From NCBI GenBank assembly GCA_900465685.1, contig UEGR01000013.1, positions 269,781-333,780 on the forward strand: DNA of 64,000 bases. Reading direction: 5' to 3'. Each line of letters opens with the position of its first letter. The stretch's first letter is position 1. This document shows positions 52,351-61,089 of this stretch, in pieces. The notes beneath the pieces were generated by a model. That model was not told the DNA's origin. It saw only the letters and a list, made by a program, of their open reading frames with translations, and did not search any database. A program made the translations under genes and the position numbers. This DNA is from Hyphomicrobiales bacterium (lineage in GTDB: Bacteria; Pseudomonadota; Alphaproteobacteria; Rhizobiales; Rhizobiaceae).

Positions 52351-53853
52351 TTACTCTCTGTAAAGCGGCTTGAGGTTGGTGTAGATCTCGCGGAAACGTT
52401 GGTAACCGCTGTTGTAAGTCGCTGCTTTTTCGGGTCTTGGCAGGATGAGATCGCCGTTTTCAACGAAGGCGGCAATTCCCGACCAGCCGTCTACGGCACC
52501 TGCGCCCACAGCTGCCGCCCAGGCTGCGCCTAATGACGAGCCGGGATGCCCTTTGAGCTGACGAATTGGAGCCTGAAGCACGTCCGCCACGATCTGCATC
52601 CAGACGCGGCTGTTCGCGCCACCGTCAGAAGCGAGATATTGCTTTGGGTGGTGCCCCATATCCTGAAGTACCTCGATATGGTGGCGTGCAGCATAGGCAT
52701 AGGCCTCAAGCAATGCCCGCCAAACATGGCCGACCTTGTGATTGAGGCTAAGACCGGTAATGGTGCCTCGGGCGAAGGGGTCATGGATAGGCGTCTTCTC
52801 GCCAAGAAAATACGGAACAATCGCCACGCCGTCAGCGCCCGCATCGATTTTCGCGGCAAGCGTGTCGAGATGCTGGTGCAAGCTTAAACCCGCATCAACT
52901 GCAGCTTGCTTTTCGCCGCCTGCAAAGTTCTCGGCAAACCAGTTGAGCCCGGAACCGCCGGTCGACATGCAACCATTCGGCATATAAAGCCCCGGTACCA
53001 GATGGTAGTCGAGGAACATGCGCGGATCGGGCGCTGCCTTTGCAGTCGCAACCAGAATGTCCAGCGCACCGCCAAATTTGAGCAGCACCTGACCTTCTTG
53101 CGAAACACCAGCCGCAAGCGCTGAGGCAATCATATCGGCAGCGCCGCCGACGACCGGTGTTCCCTCTGCAAGACCCGTGGAGAGGACAGCAGATTTCGTT
53201 ATTGTTCCCATGACCGCATGAGATGAAACCTTCGCTGGAACGGCCGACAAAGGCAGGTGGGTGAGGGCAATCAATTCCGGGGACAACTCGTTGGTTGCGA
53301 TGTCGACAAAACCAGCTTCCAGAGCCCAGTTTTGTTCAATCCGCCGTTCTCCGGTCAGCTTCCAGTTAATGTAATCATAGGAGCCGAAAACGGTTGCGAT
53401 CTTGGCAAAGACCTCCGGTTCGTGCCGTTCGATCCAGCGCAGCTTGGTGGCGACAAGCTGCTGGTTTATGCCGTTGCCAGCCTTGGCAATGAATTCAACT
53501 TCCTCGATTTCATTGCGCAGTTCGGCGACCTCAGCGGCGACACGTCCATCGCTTTGCTGAATACTTGGTCGAAGCACAGCACCATTCTCGTCAAGGAGAA
53601 CAACTGCAGGCAACATACCGGTAACGCCGACGCCTACAATCTCGGTGGCTGAGATGCCGGCTGTGCCAATAAGCTCTTGAATGATGGCACAGCAATTGCT
53701 CCACCATTGTTCCGGGTCTTCTTCAGCCCAACCGGGCTGACGCGACGTCAAGGTAACGGGTCGCGATGTAATGCCGAGCACTTCGTCCGGAAGTCGCACG
53801 AGAATGCCGATTGTAGAGGTGGTACCGATATCAAGACCTAGAACGCAGCTCAT
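52351..53853 (-). CDS. FGGY-family carbohydrate kinase (second)
   Basis: A 500-residue FGGY kinase: LGLDIGTTSTIGI phosphate loop, GGAADMIASAL with the catalytic-type Asp, and ASDGGANSRVWMQIVADV near the C-terminus. It is only distantly similar to the first kinase at 45533, so two substrates or two steps are likely. It is encoded 12 bp downstream of the second DeoR regulator, with the HAD and BtpA genes following. Confidence 0.9.
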   Translation of the reverse strand: MSCVLGLDIGTTSTIGILVRLPDEVLGITSRPVTLTSRQPGWAEEDPEQWWSNCCAIIQELIGTAGISATEIVGVGVTGMLPAVVLLDENGAVLRPSIQQSDGRVAAEVAELRNEIEEVEFIAKAGNGINQQLVATKLRWIERHEPEVFAKIATVFGSYDYINWKLTGERRIEQNWALEAGFVDIATNELSPELIALTHLPLSAVPAKVSSHAVMGTITKSAVLSTGLAEGTPVVGGAADMIASALAAGVSQEGQVLLKFGGALDILVATAKAAPDPRMFLDYHLVPGLYMPNGCMSTGGSGLNWFAENFAGGEKQAAVDAGLSLHQHLDTLAAKIDAGADGVAIVPYFLGEKTPIHDPFARGTITGLSLNHKVGHVWRALLEAYAYAARHHIEVLQDMGHHPKQYLASDGGANSRVWMQIVADVLQAPIRQLKGHPGSSLGAAWAAAVGAGAVDGWSGIAAFVENGDLILPRPEKAATYNSGYQRFREIYTNLKPLYRE

Positions 53854-53865
53854 GGAAATTTCCGG

Positions 53866-54702
53866 TCAAATGCCTGTAACAGGGGGAGCGATAATGATCT
53901 CGACATTCGCTCTGGAAAGCGCGCTGGCGATATTCGGAGGAGGGGCCGCGTCGCTGATCAGGGTGTCGATTTCATCGAGATCGGCGATCCTGATGAGGGA
54001 CATATGGTTGAACTTGGCGCTATGGCAGAGAAGCACCTTGCGATTGGCGCGGCGCAGGTAAACCCGCTTCAGGTCGCTGTCTTCCGGCGAATAATCGAAG
54101 AGACCATCTGCCGTAATGCCCGAAACGCCAATAAAGGCGATATCAAACCACAGGCGCTCAAACTCATCGCAGGCCGACTTGCCGCAGATGGAAAGCTCTT
54201 CACCGCGGATCTGACCCGCAGGGACATAGACTTCGCGTTGTGCGCCGCCGAGAAGCTGCGCGGTCCGGAGGCTGGATGTAAAAAACTTGACGCCCACGGT
54301 GTCACACAGGGCTTCGGCGAGAAGATAAGTGGTCGAGCCGACATCAAGCGCGACGCTCATGCGGCGTTCAACGAGCTCCAGTGCCTTGGCAACGATGCTC
54401 ATCTTTTCGGGATTGTGTTCACGCAGGCGGGCTGAAAAGGCAGGTTCCTCGCGGTCGAGAAAAGGCTCCGGCGCGTCCTCGTCGATAACCGCTCCGCCAT
54501 GGGTTCGAACGAGCAGGCCGTCGCGTTCCAGTTCAACGAGATCACGGCGAATGGTCATTTCAGAGACGCCAAGTTCAGCAGCGATATCAACAACCTGAAG
54601 AAATCCACGCTTGCGTGCGGCGTCGACGAGATGGGCATGGCGAACACGGGCAGGCAGCCGTTTTGCTTCCGCTGGCTGGATGTCCTTTTGCTTGTCCGTC
54701 AT
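53866..54702 (-). CDS. DeoR/GlpR-family transcriptional regulator (second)
   Basis: A 278-residue DeoR-family protein. The HTH (VVDIAAELGVSEMTIRRDLVELERDGLLVRTHGG, residues ~36-70) is followed by the sugar-phosphate sensor domain containing LDVGSTTYLLAEAL. GGAGGAAA lies upstream. It is divergent from the SDR gene; a helically phased array of ACATAA half-sites lies between them and is the likely operator. Confidence 0.9.
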   Translation of the reverse strand: MTDKQKDIQPAEAKRLPARVRHAHLVDAARKRGFLQVVDIAAELGVSEMTIRRDLVELERDGLLVRTHGGAVIDEDAPEPFLDREEPAFSARLREHNPEKMSIVAKALELVERRMSVALDVGSTTYLLAEALCDTVGVKFFTSSLRTAQLLGGAQREVYVPAGQIRGEELSICGKSACDEFERLWFDIAFIGVSGITADGLFDYSPEDSDLKRVYLRRANRKVLLCHSAKFNHMSLIRIADLDEIDTLISDAAPPPNIASALSRANVEIIIAPPVTGI

Positions 54703-54778
54703 GCTTTCCTCCGGTGGTTCGACCAGACATTCAACTTATTCATTAGGAGAAGGATCGAACAAAATCAATCGTAAAAAA

Positions 54779-54815
54779 ACATAAACGAACATAATTTTAT
54801 GTATTGCCAACATAA
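54779..54815. promoter_or_regulatory. Phased ACATAA array in the DeoR-SDR divergent region
   Basis: ACATAA starts at 54779, 54789 and 54810 (spacings 10 and 21 bp, about one and two helical turns). The central copy forms a perfect palindrome ACATAA-TT-TTATGT (54789-54802) preceded by CGA, giving the CGAACAT half-site known from GlpR-type operators. It is a probable DeoR operator. Confidence 0.5.
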
Positions 54816-54872
54816 TCAAACAGTGAATATGCTTTTTCGTGATCGATAACATTCGTTCCGAGGGTGAACAAA

Positions 54873-55676
54873 ATGACCAACGCTGCAATGCCGGGCAAAC
54901 TGGCCAGCGAACTGAACGGCAAGCGCGCCATTGTGACGGGGGCTGCTTCCGGCATAGGCAATGCGATAGCGCGTGCATTGGCGCGCCATGGCGTTCGTAT
55001 TGCAATTGCCGATATCAACGGTGATGCTGCGAAGCGCGCGGCAAGCGAACTTGGCGGTGATGCTGTCGGACTGGCGATGGATGTCAGCCAGCGCGCATCC
55101 GTCGAGGCGGGCTTCAATGCTCTGATCGCCCAATGGGGTGGTCTTGATATCGTCGCGGCGAATGCTGGTGTTTCAACGATGAACCGTGCCGTCGACCTCA
55201 CTGACAAAGAGTGGGACTTCAATTTCGACGTCAACACACGTGGCGTGTTTCTGACCAATCAGATTGCCGCCCGCTATTTTCTCGCCAGCGGCACCAAGGG
55301 CGTGATCGTCAACACGGCGTCGCTCGCCGCCAAGATCGGCGCGCCACTTCTGGCGCATTACTCGGCAAGCAAATTTGCAGTTCTCGGTTGGACACAAGCA
55401 CTGGCGCGTGAACTCGCGCCGAATGGAATTCGCGTGAACGCAGTTTGTCCCGGCTTCGTCAAAACCTCCATGCAATCACGTGAAGTGGAATGGGAAGCGG
55501 AACTGCGCGGCATTACCCCTGAACAGGTCATTGCCGATTATGTATCGCAGACCCCGCTTGGTCGTCTCGAAGAACCGGAAGATGTCGCTGAAGTGGTTGT
55601 TTTCCTCTGCTCGGATGGCGCGCGCTTTATGACCGGACAAGGCATCAATGTGACCGGTGGCGTCTATACGACCTAG
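54873..55676 (+). CDS. SDR-family oxidoreductase (polyol/sugar dehydrogenase-like)
   Basis: A 267-residue classical SDR with nucleotide motif TGAASGIGNA, NAG in AANAGVS, Ser in NTASLAAK and the catalytic YSASK. The C-terminal MTGQGINVTGG is typical. The ATG at 54873 has GAGGG 8 nt upstream; the GTG at 54864 is part of that site. It is placed ahead of a CUT1 sugar/polyol importer and probably oxidises the imported compound. Confidence 0.9.
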   Translation: MTNAAMPGKLASELNGKRAIVTGAASGIGNAIARALARHGVRIAIADINGDAAKRAASELGGDAVGLAMDVSQRASVEAGFNALIAQWGGLDIVAANAGVSTMNRAVDLTDKEWDFNFDVNTRGVFLTNQIAARYFLASGTKGVIVNTASLAAKIGAPLLAHYSASKFAVLGWTQALARELAPNGIRVNAVCPGFVKTSMQSREVEWEAELRGITPEQVIADYVSQTPLGRLEEPEDVAEVVVFLCSDGARFMTGQGINVTGGVYTT

Positions 55677-55685
55677 TGCAGACAA

Positions 55686-55712
55686 GGCGCTTCACGCCAG
55701 ATGTGAGGCGCC
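55686..55712 (+). terminator. Hairpin after the SDR gene
   Basis: A 10-bp stem GGCGCTTCAC / GTGAGGCGCC with one T-G wobble and a 7-nt loop, 10 bp beyond the stop. It lacks a T-run, so termination may be partial. Confidence 0.4.
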
Positions 55713-55814
55713 CACGAACAAGAATGGCTGACAAAGTGCAGTCACCTCCAGGGGAATAACGGCGGCCGGCTAAAAATGGCCCGTGTCGCTGATCGTGCAG
55801 AAGGGTAGACCTGA

Positions 55815-56954
55815 ATGGCGTCGATCGAACTAGAACACGTCTCCAAACTATACGCCAATGGCGCCTATGGGGTGCGTGATGTCGATCTCAAGATCGAGGA
55901 CGGCGAGTTTGTAATTTTTCTCGGACCGTCTGGTTGTGGGAAATCGACGACATTGCGCATGATTGCAGGGCTTGAGGGCATCACCTCCGGCGACCTGCGT
56001 ATTGGCGGTAAATCCGTGACGCGGCTCCCGCCAAAGGATCGCAATGTTGCGGTCGTGTTTCAATCCTATGCACTCTATCCGCATATGAGCGTGCGGCAGA
56101 ATATGGGCTTCGGTCTCAAGATGCGTGGCGTGCCCGCTGCCGAGATTGCAGCCAAGGTTTCCGATGCTGCCAATATGCTGGGGCTGAACAAGTATATTGA
56201 TCGCAAGCCCGCCGCGCTTTCTGGGGGACAGCGGCAGCGCGTTGCGCTTGGCCGGGCGATTGTCCGCGAGCCTAACGCCTTTCTCCTCGACGAACCGCTT
56301 TCAAACCTTGATGCACAATTGCGCGCAGAAATGCGGCTGGAACTGGTCAAGCTGCATCGCAGGCTTGGCAAGACCATTATCCATGTGACGCACGATCAGG
56401 TCGAGGCCATGACCATGGGAGATCGCATCTGTATCATGCGCGACGGCGTGATGGTTCAGGTAGGCGCTCCTCTGGAGGTTTATGCCAATCCTGCGGATAC
56501 GTTTGTTGCAAAGTTTCTGGCGACACCGCCGATGAACCTCATCCCTGTGCAACTCACGTCATCTGGCGATGGCGAGTTGCAGGCAAAGGGCGATGGTGTC
56601 GATATTCGCATTCCAGCGATGCACAAGCCGCACTATGCGACCAGCAGTGGCAAACCGCTTCTGTTAGGCATCAGGCCTGAGGACATTTACGAAGCCCAGA
56701 ACAATCCCGATTGGCAACCGCTCGATCTGACTGTCGTTGCGGTCGAAAAACTGGGCGTCGAGACGGTCGTCATCGGGCAGATTGGAAACGACAAACCGCT
56801 GGAACTGAATGCCCGCGTGAGCCGCCACTTTACCGCCGAAGTCGGGCAAAAGGTACGGTTGTTCATCGATAACAGACCGATGCATCTCTTTGATGCCCAG
56901 ACGGAAAAGGTCATCAAACGACCGCCGTTAGAACCCGGCCTTGTGACGGTCTAG
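55815..56954 (+). CDS. CUT1 sugar ABC transporter ATPase (UgpC/MalK-like)
   Basis: A 379-residue ATPase with Walker A GPSGCGKST, signature LSGGQRQRVA, Walker B AFLLDEPLSNLD and the switch THDQVEAMTMGD. The C-terminal ~130 residues form a TOBE/MalK-type regulatory domain with LLGIRPEDI. GAAGGG lies upstream. It is the first gene of the ATPase-permease-binding protein-permease run. Confidence 0.93.
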   Translation: MASIELEHVSKLYANGAYGVRDVDLKIEDGEFVIFLGPSGCGKSTTLRMIAGLEGITSGDLRIGGKSVTRLPPKDRNVAVVFQSYALYPHMSVRQNMGFGLKMRGVPAAEIAAKVSDAANMLGLNKYIDRKPAALSGGQRQRVALGRAIVREPNAFLLDEPLSNLDAQLRAEMRLELVKLHRRLGKTIIHVTHDQVEAMTMGDRICIMRDGVMVQVGAPLEVYANPADTFVAKFLATPPMNLIPVQLTSSGDGELQAKGDGVDIRIPAMHKPHYATSSGKPLLLGIRPEDIYEAQNNPDWQPLDLTVVAVEKLGVETVVIGQIGNDKPLELNARVSRHFTAEVGQKVRLFIDNRPMHLFDAQTEKVIKRPPLEPGLVTV

Positions 56955-56963
56955 GAGATGGCG

Positions 56964-57761
56964 ATGCGCAAGATAGTCATCCATACGGGCCTTTTCATCG
57001 TATCGCTTGCGATCCTGTTACCATTGCTGTGGACTCTTCGAACAAGCTTTGTTCCAGAGCAGATGGCCTATTCCACCGAACTGATGCCACAGTTCACCTT
57101 CCAGAACTATGTGGATCTGTTCACGCAAAAGCGCTTTGGCGTCTATTACCTTAACAGTCTGATTGTGGCGACGGGCTCTGTGCTACTCGCGCTGCCCTTT
57201 GCGGCAATGACGGGCTATGCCTTTGCGCGCTTCAAGACCGGCGGTCCGCTGGCCCGTTTCACCGTGCTTGCCACTCAGATGCTTCCGCCAGTGGCTATTG
57301 TCTTGCCAGCCTTCATGCTGTTCCGCTCAGTGGGCATGACCAATTCTGTGCTCGGCCTGACGATTGCTTATGCTGCAATCAATCTGCCATTCCTGATCTG
57401 GATTCTCATGGGTTTCTTCGAGGGTATTCCTGTCGATCTGGAATGGGCAGCGCAGACAGATGGCGCCAGCGCCTGGGGTGCGTTCTGGCGTATTGTCGTG
57501 CCTGTTTCTCTGCCCGGTATCGCAGCGGCAGGTGTGCTGGGTTTCATCCTCGCCTGGAACGAATTCCTGTTTGCTCTGGTGCTAAGCGGCCCGGCGACAG
57601 CGACCGTGCCCGTCGGTCTTGCTTCTCTACAGACCTCTAACGGGGTTCAGATTGCGAAAGTGGCGGCTGGCGTCATTCTGGCCATTTTGCCGCTCGTGAT
57701 CGCATCGCGTTTTATCCAGCGCTTCATCGTGCAGGGGCTCACATTCGGCAGCGTTAAATGA
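56964..57761 (+). CDS. CUT1 sugar ABC transporter permease (MalG/UgpE-like)
   Basis: A 265-residue permease with six transmembrane helices. The EAA loop is DLEWAAQTDGASAWGAFWRIVVPVSLPGI, followed by FILAWNEFLFALVLS, typical of MalG. The ATG at 56964 is preferred because TAGGAG sits 6 nt upstream; an ATG at 56958 touches that site. Confidence 0.92.
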   Translation: MRKIVIHTGLFIVSLAILLPLLWTLRTSFVPEQMAYSTELMPQFTFQNYVDLFTQKRFGVYYLNSLIVATGSVLLALPFAAMTGYAFARFKTGGPLARFTVLATQMLPPVAIVLPAFMLFRSVGMTNSVLGLTIAYAAINLPFLIWILMGFFEGIPVDLEWAAQTDGASAWGAFWRIVVPVSLPGIAAAGVLGFILAWNEFLFALVLSGPATATVPVGLASLQTSNGVQIAKVAAGVILAILPLVIASRFIQRFIVQGLTFGSVK

Positions 57762-57810
57762 CGCGAAGATAAATTGCATGCGGGTAAACATAACAAAGGG
57801 AACCACGAAA

Positions 57811-59088
57811 ATGCTGAAATATGGGAACAAATTAATGGCGGGTGTCAGCCTGCTTCTTCTGACGGGTGCAGGATACGCACACGCGGAAACCGTCACGCTG
57901 CGCGCACTGATGGAAGATGTGCCCGAAACGCACATCATTGAAAAACTGCTGCCGGACTTCGAGAAGGAAACCGGCATCAAGGTGGAATTTGAAAAGGTGG
58001 GCTATGGCGACATGCATGACAAGCTCGCCACGCAGCTTGTCTCGCCCGAAAGCTATTACAATCTCCTTGAGGTGGACTTCCTGTGGGCGGGCGAATTTCC
58101 CGCTGCCGGTTGGTTGACAGATCTGAAGCCTCTCGCCGAACGCGACAAGCTTGATCTGTCCGAATTTATCCCCTCAACGCTTGATCTGCTTGGTCGGACC
58201 GACGAAGCAATGCCGATCCTGCCGATGTATAATTACTCGATGGGCATGCTTTATCGAAAAGACTTGCTGGAAGATCCAAAGCTCAAGGAAGCCTACAAGA
58301 GCGAATTCAATGCCGAGCTGAAGAAGCCAGAAACACTTGAAGACTATGTGCAGGTCGCCAAATTCATGAAGGCGAAGGCCAATGTTGCGGGCGCGGCCAT
58401 GCAGGGCCAGCGTGGCGATCCGAACAGCATGGAGTTCTCCAACTACCTGTTCTCGGCAGGTGGCGGCTATCTCGACAAGGACCGCAAGGTTACGCTCGAC
58501 AGCCCGGAAGCCGTCAAGGCGCTGACACTTTATGTCGATGCGATCAAGAATGCGGCGCAACAAGGCGCACTGTCGGCCACATTGGATGATACGATGCGCC
58601 TCATGTGCAGCGGCGAAGCTTTCAGCATGGTCACCTATTGGTGGATGCTGCCTCAGATGGACAGTGCCGAAAAGTGCCCGAATGTTGCTGGCAAGGTCGG
58701 TCTTTCCGTGATGCCGGGTGGCCACGGCGAAAGCGGTGGCTGGGGTTGGGGCATTCCGAAGAACACATCACCAGAAGCACAGGAAGCAGCCTGGACTTTC
58801 ATCAAGTGGGTGCAGAGCAAAAAAATCGGCGTCGCACGCGCGCTTGAGGGCCATGCGCCTGTCAGCGAAGCTGTCTACAAAGACGCCGACGTCTTGAAGA
58901 AGTACCCGTTCTATGAACAGGCTCTGGATGTCGTCGCTTCTGGAAAGTCGTTCCCGATATTCGCCTATTCGGCGCAGTATGAAGATGTTCTCGGTACGCA
59001 AGTATCGCAGGCGGCAGGCGGTGAGATTACGCCGGATGCAGCCATAAAGGCAGCCGCTTCCGGTCTGGAAGACCTTCTCAAGAAATAA
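57811..59088 (+). CDS. CUT1 sugar ABC transporter substrate-binding protein (family 1)
   Basis: A 425-residue periplasmic protein. The signal peptide is KLMAGVSLLLLTGAGYAHAE; the mature start TVTLRALMEDVPETHIIEKLLPDFEKETG is typical of family 1 binding proteins. The late GGWGWGIPKNTSPEAQEAAWTFIKW motif is diagnostic. A strong hairpin follows before the second permease gene. The ligand is a sugar or polyol, not further defined. Confidence 0.92.
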   Translation: MLKYGNKLMAGVSLLLLTGAGYAHAETVTLRALMEDVPETHIIEKLLPDFEKETGIKVEFEKVGYGDMHDKLATQLVSPESYYNLLEVDFLWAGEFPAAGWLTDLKPLAERDKLDLSEFIPSTLDLLGRTDEAMPILPMYNYSMGMLYRKDLLEDPKLKEAYKSEFNAELKKPETLEDYVQVAKFMKAKANVAGAAMQGQRGDPNSMEFSNYLFSAGGGYLDKDRKVTLDSPEAVKALTLYVDAIKNAAQQGALSATLDDTMRLMCSGEAFSMVTYWWMLPQMDSAEKCPNVAGKVGLSVMPGGHGESGGWGWGIPKNTSPEAQEAAWTFIKWVQSKKIGVARALEGHAPVSEAVYKDADVLKKYPFYEQALDVVASGKSFPIFAYSAQYEDVLGTQVSQAAGGEITPDAAIKAAASGLEDLLKK

Positions 59089-59095
59089 TGCTTTT

Positions 59096-59125
59096 GCCGC
59101 CCTCCTTGTTGAAAGGGAGGGCGGC
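59096..59125 (+). terminator. Intercistronic hairpin after the CUT1 binding-protein gene
   Basis: A 10-bp GC-rich stem GCCGCCCTCC / GGAGGGCGGC with a 10-nt loop (two more pairs possible), starting 7 bp after the stop, without a T-run. Confidence 0.5.
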
Positions 59126-59171
59126 AGAAAATCTTCAGTTTCATCCCGGCGGCATTCTAGGAAACGTTCGT

Positions 59172-60071
59172 ATGTCCACGTCCACCACTGCAATCGACCG
59201 AACCTGGAAAACCGGCTGGGCGTTTTCCCTGCCAGGATTACTGACACTTGCAGTCGTCATGGGGCTGCCGCTTCTGTATGCCGTTCTCATGTCGATTTCT
59301 TCGATGACACTGATGCGGCCATCGCTGTTACCGTTCACGGGCTTTGAAAACTACACGCGGATCATGAGCAATGCGCAGTTCTGGAGTTCACTATGGCTGA
59401 CGGTCAAATATTCGATCGTCACCGTGGTTGCCGAGTTTATACTCGGGCTGGGGATTGCGCTCATGCTGAACGCGGTCGTGAAAACCAAACCCATCTACTT
59501 CGCAATCCTGACCATACCGATGGCCATGTCTCCGGTAAGTGTCGCCCTTATCTGGCGTATGCTGCTGCAGCCCAATCTGGGTATTGTGAACCACATGATG
59601 GAGACCATAGGTCTGCCAAGGCTTGACTGGCTTGGCTCGTCGGACCTCGCGATCTGGTCTATGGCAGCCATCGATATCTGGCAGCAAACATCCTTTGTCG
59701 TGCTTATCCTTGCGGCTGGACTGGCTTCGTTGCCGCGCGACCCTTACGAGGCAGCGGAAGTAGACGGCGCGGGCAAGATCGAACAGTTCTGGTACTTAAC
59801 GCTGCCGATGTTGCGTCCCGTTGCGGCTATCGCCATCATCATCCAGCTAATCAATGAGTTCCGCACATATGATCTGACTTATGTTCTCACGAAGGGCGGC
59901 CCCGGCACGTCGACGGAAGTCTTGAGCTTCTTCGCCTATAGACAGGCGTTTCTTGGACTCTCCCTCAACGAGGGTTCGGCAGCAGCATTCATCCTGCTTC
60001 TGATCGTGCTCGTTATAACAATTGTCTTCTTCTGGGTTCTAGAAAACAGACGGTTTCGGGACGTCGGCTAA
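59172..60071 (+). CDS. CUT1 sugar ABC transporter permease (MalF/UgpA-like)
   Basis: A 299-residue permease with six predicted transmembrane helices and the EAA loop DPYEAAEVDGAGKIEQFWYLTLPMLRPV. The ATG at 59172 (MSTSTTAIDR) is chosen because in-frame codons further upstream read through the hairpin. It is the last transporter gene; the LysR gene beyond it is convergent. Confidence 0.9.
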   Translation: MSTSTTAIDRTWKTGWAFSLPGLLTLAVVMGLPLLYAVLMSISSMTLMRPSLLPFTGFENYTRIMSNAQFWSSLWLTVKYSIVTVVAEFILGLGIALMLNAVVKTKPIYFAILTIPMAMSPVSVALIWRMLLQPNLGIVNHMMETIGLPRLDWLGSSDLAIWSMAAIDIWQQTSFVVLILAAGLASLPRDPYEAAEVDGAGKIEQFWYLTLPMLRPVAAIAIIIQLINEFRTYDLTYVLTKGGPGTSTEVLSFFAYRQAFLGLSLNEGSAAAFILLLIVLVITIVFFWVLENRRFRDVG

Positions 60072-60099
60072 CCCTTAGCAAGACTATGCAGTTTCGGCC

Positions 60100-60984
60100 T
60101 TACTTCATTTCGGGCAGAAGCAACCGTTCAGAACACCAGTTCCAAACAGCATCGACGGCCTTTCTCGGTGAGGTCGACCGTTTGCGGATAAGGTAATAAT
60201 CTGGTTCTATCATGATTGTAGGCTCGGCCACTTGCACCAGTCGTCCGGTCGCCAGGTCGGACGCAACGAAGGCTCTACATGCGAGAGCGACGCCTTGACC
60301 GGCGAGAGCAGCATCCAGTGCAAGTGCTGTCTGGTTGAACATCGCGCCTGGCAGTTTTCCTTTTGAGCCAAGAAGCTCGGGCCAGTGATTATGCGCATCG
60401 TGCAGAAGCGGCATTTCCCGAAGCTGTTCGCTTGTCAGCGGCAAAGGCCTACCGTCAATGAGATAGGGGCTGGCAACAGCTACCAGTTCCTGACGAAACA
60501 ACAGTTCTGCATCAAGCGTAGACGGAAAAGGCGGTCGTGTGAGGCGCACCGCAATGTCCACATTGTCCCGGTCGAAATCGGAAACCGCCTCCGTCGCAAC
60601 GGTGCGCAATTCCACGCCTGCGAGATCTGCATGAAGTCTGGCCAGTCGTGGAATAAGGAGTTTGGCCGCGACAGTCGGCGTAACGCTAATCGTAACCGTC
60701 TCCGGTCTGTCCAGAAGCCGTCCGGTCGCTTCTCCAAGCGTATCGAAGGCACGCGTTACATCTGCCAGATAATTTGCACCTTGCGTAGTCAGGGCTAATC
60801 CACGTGGCAGGCGATGAAAAAGCGTCAGGCCGAGATGATCCTCCAACGCACGGACTTGTTGTGCAACAGCGCCTTGCGTGACACGCAATTCGTCCGCCGC
60901 GGCACGAAAATTAAGCCTACGGCCCGAAGCTTCAAAGGCGCGCAGGGCATTTAATGGAGGCAGTTTACGGCGTGACGGGTTCAT
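60100..60984 (-). CDS. LysR-family regulator (GcvA-like)
   Basis: A 294-residue regulator with PPLNALRAFEASGRRLNFRAAADELRVTQGAVAQQVRALEDHLG in the N-terminal HTH and a standard effector domain. The RRLNFRAAADEL/QGAVAQQ variant is typical of the GcvA-like branch. It is divergent from the SDR gene at 61090, with a perfect 17-bp inverted repeat between them that is probably its site. Confidence 0.9.
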   Translation of the reverse strand: MNPSRRKLPPLNALRAFEASGRRLNFRAAADELRVTQGAVAQQVRALEDHLGLTLFHRLPRGLALTTQGANYLADVTRAFDTLGEATGRLLDRPETVTISVTPTVAAKLLIPRLARLHADLAGVELRTVATEAVSDFDRDNVDIAVRLTRPPFPSTLDAELLFRQELVAVASPYLIDGRPLPLTSEQLREMPLLHDAHNHWPELLGSKGKLPGAMFNQTALALDAALAGQGVALACRAFVASDLATGRLVQVAEPTIMIEPDYYLIRKRSTSPRKAVDAVWNWCSERLLLPEMK

Positions 60985-60992
60985 GGATTAGC

Positions 60993-61009
60993 CTGTAGAT
61001 TTTCTACAG
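60993..61009. promoter_or_regulatory. LysR-type operator candidate
   Basis: CTGTAGA-TTT-TCTACAG is a perfect 7+7 dyad starting 9 bp from the LysR ATG and ending 80 bp before the SDR ATG. The size and internal T-N-A symmetry fit a LysR recognition site; its place favours autoregulation plus control of the SDR gene. Confidence 0.55.
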
Positions 61010-61089
61010 TATAATGCGTTTCTTTCTGGCGCGAAAGTCTTATCGAAATTTGGCATAGTGTGCTCAATATCGAAACAAAGGAGCCTTTG

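Noticed and set aside
57788..57793. Single ACATAA before the CUT1 binding-protein gene
   Set aside because: A lone six-base match without phasing or palindrome is expected by chance.
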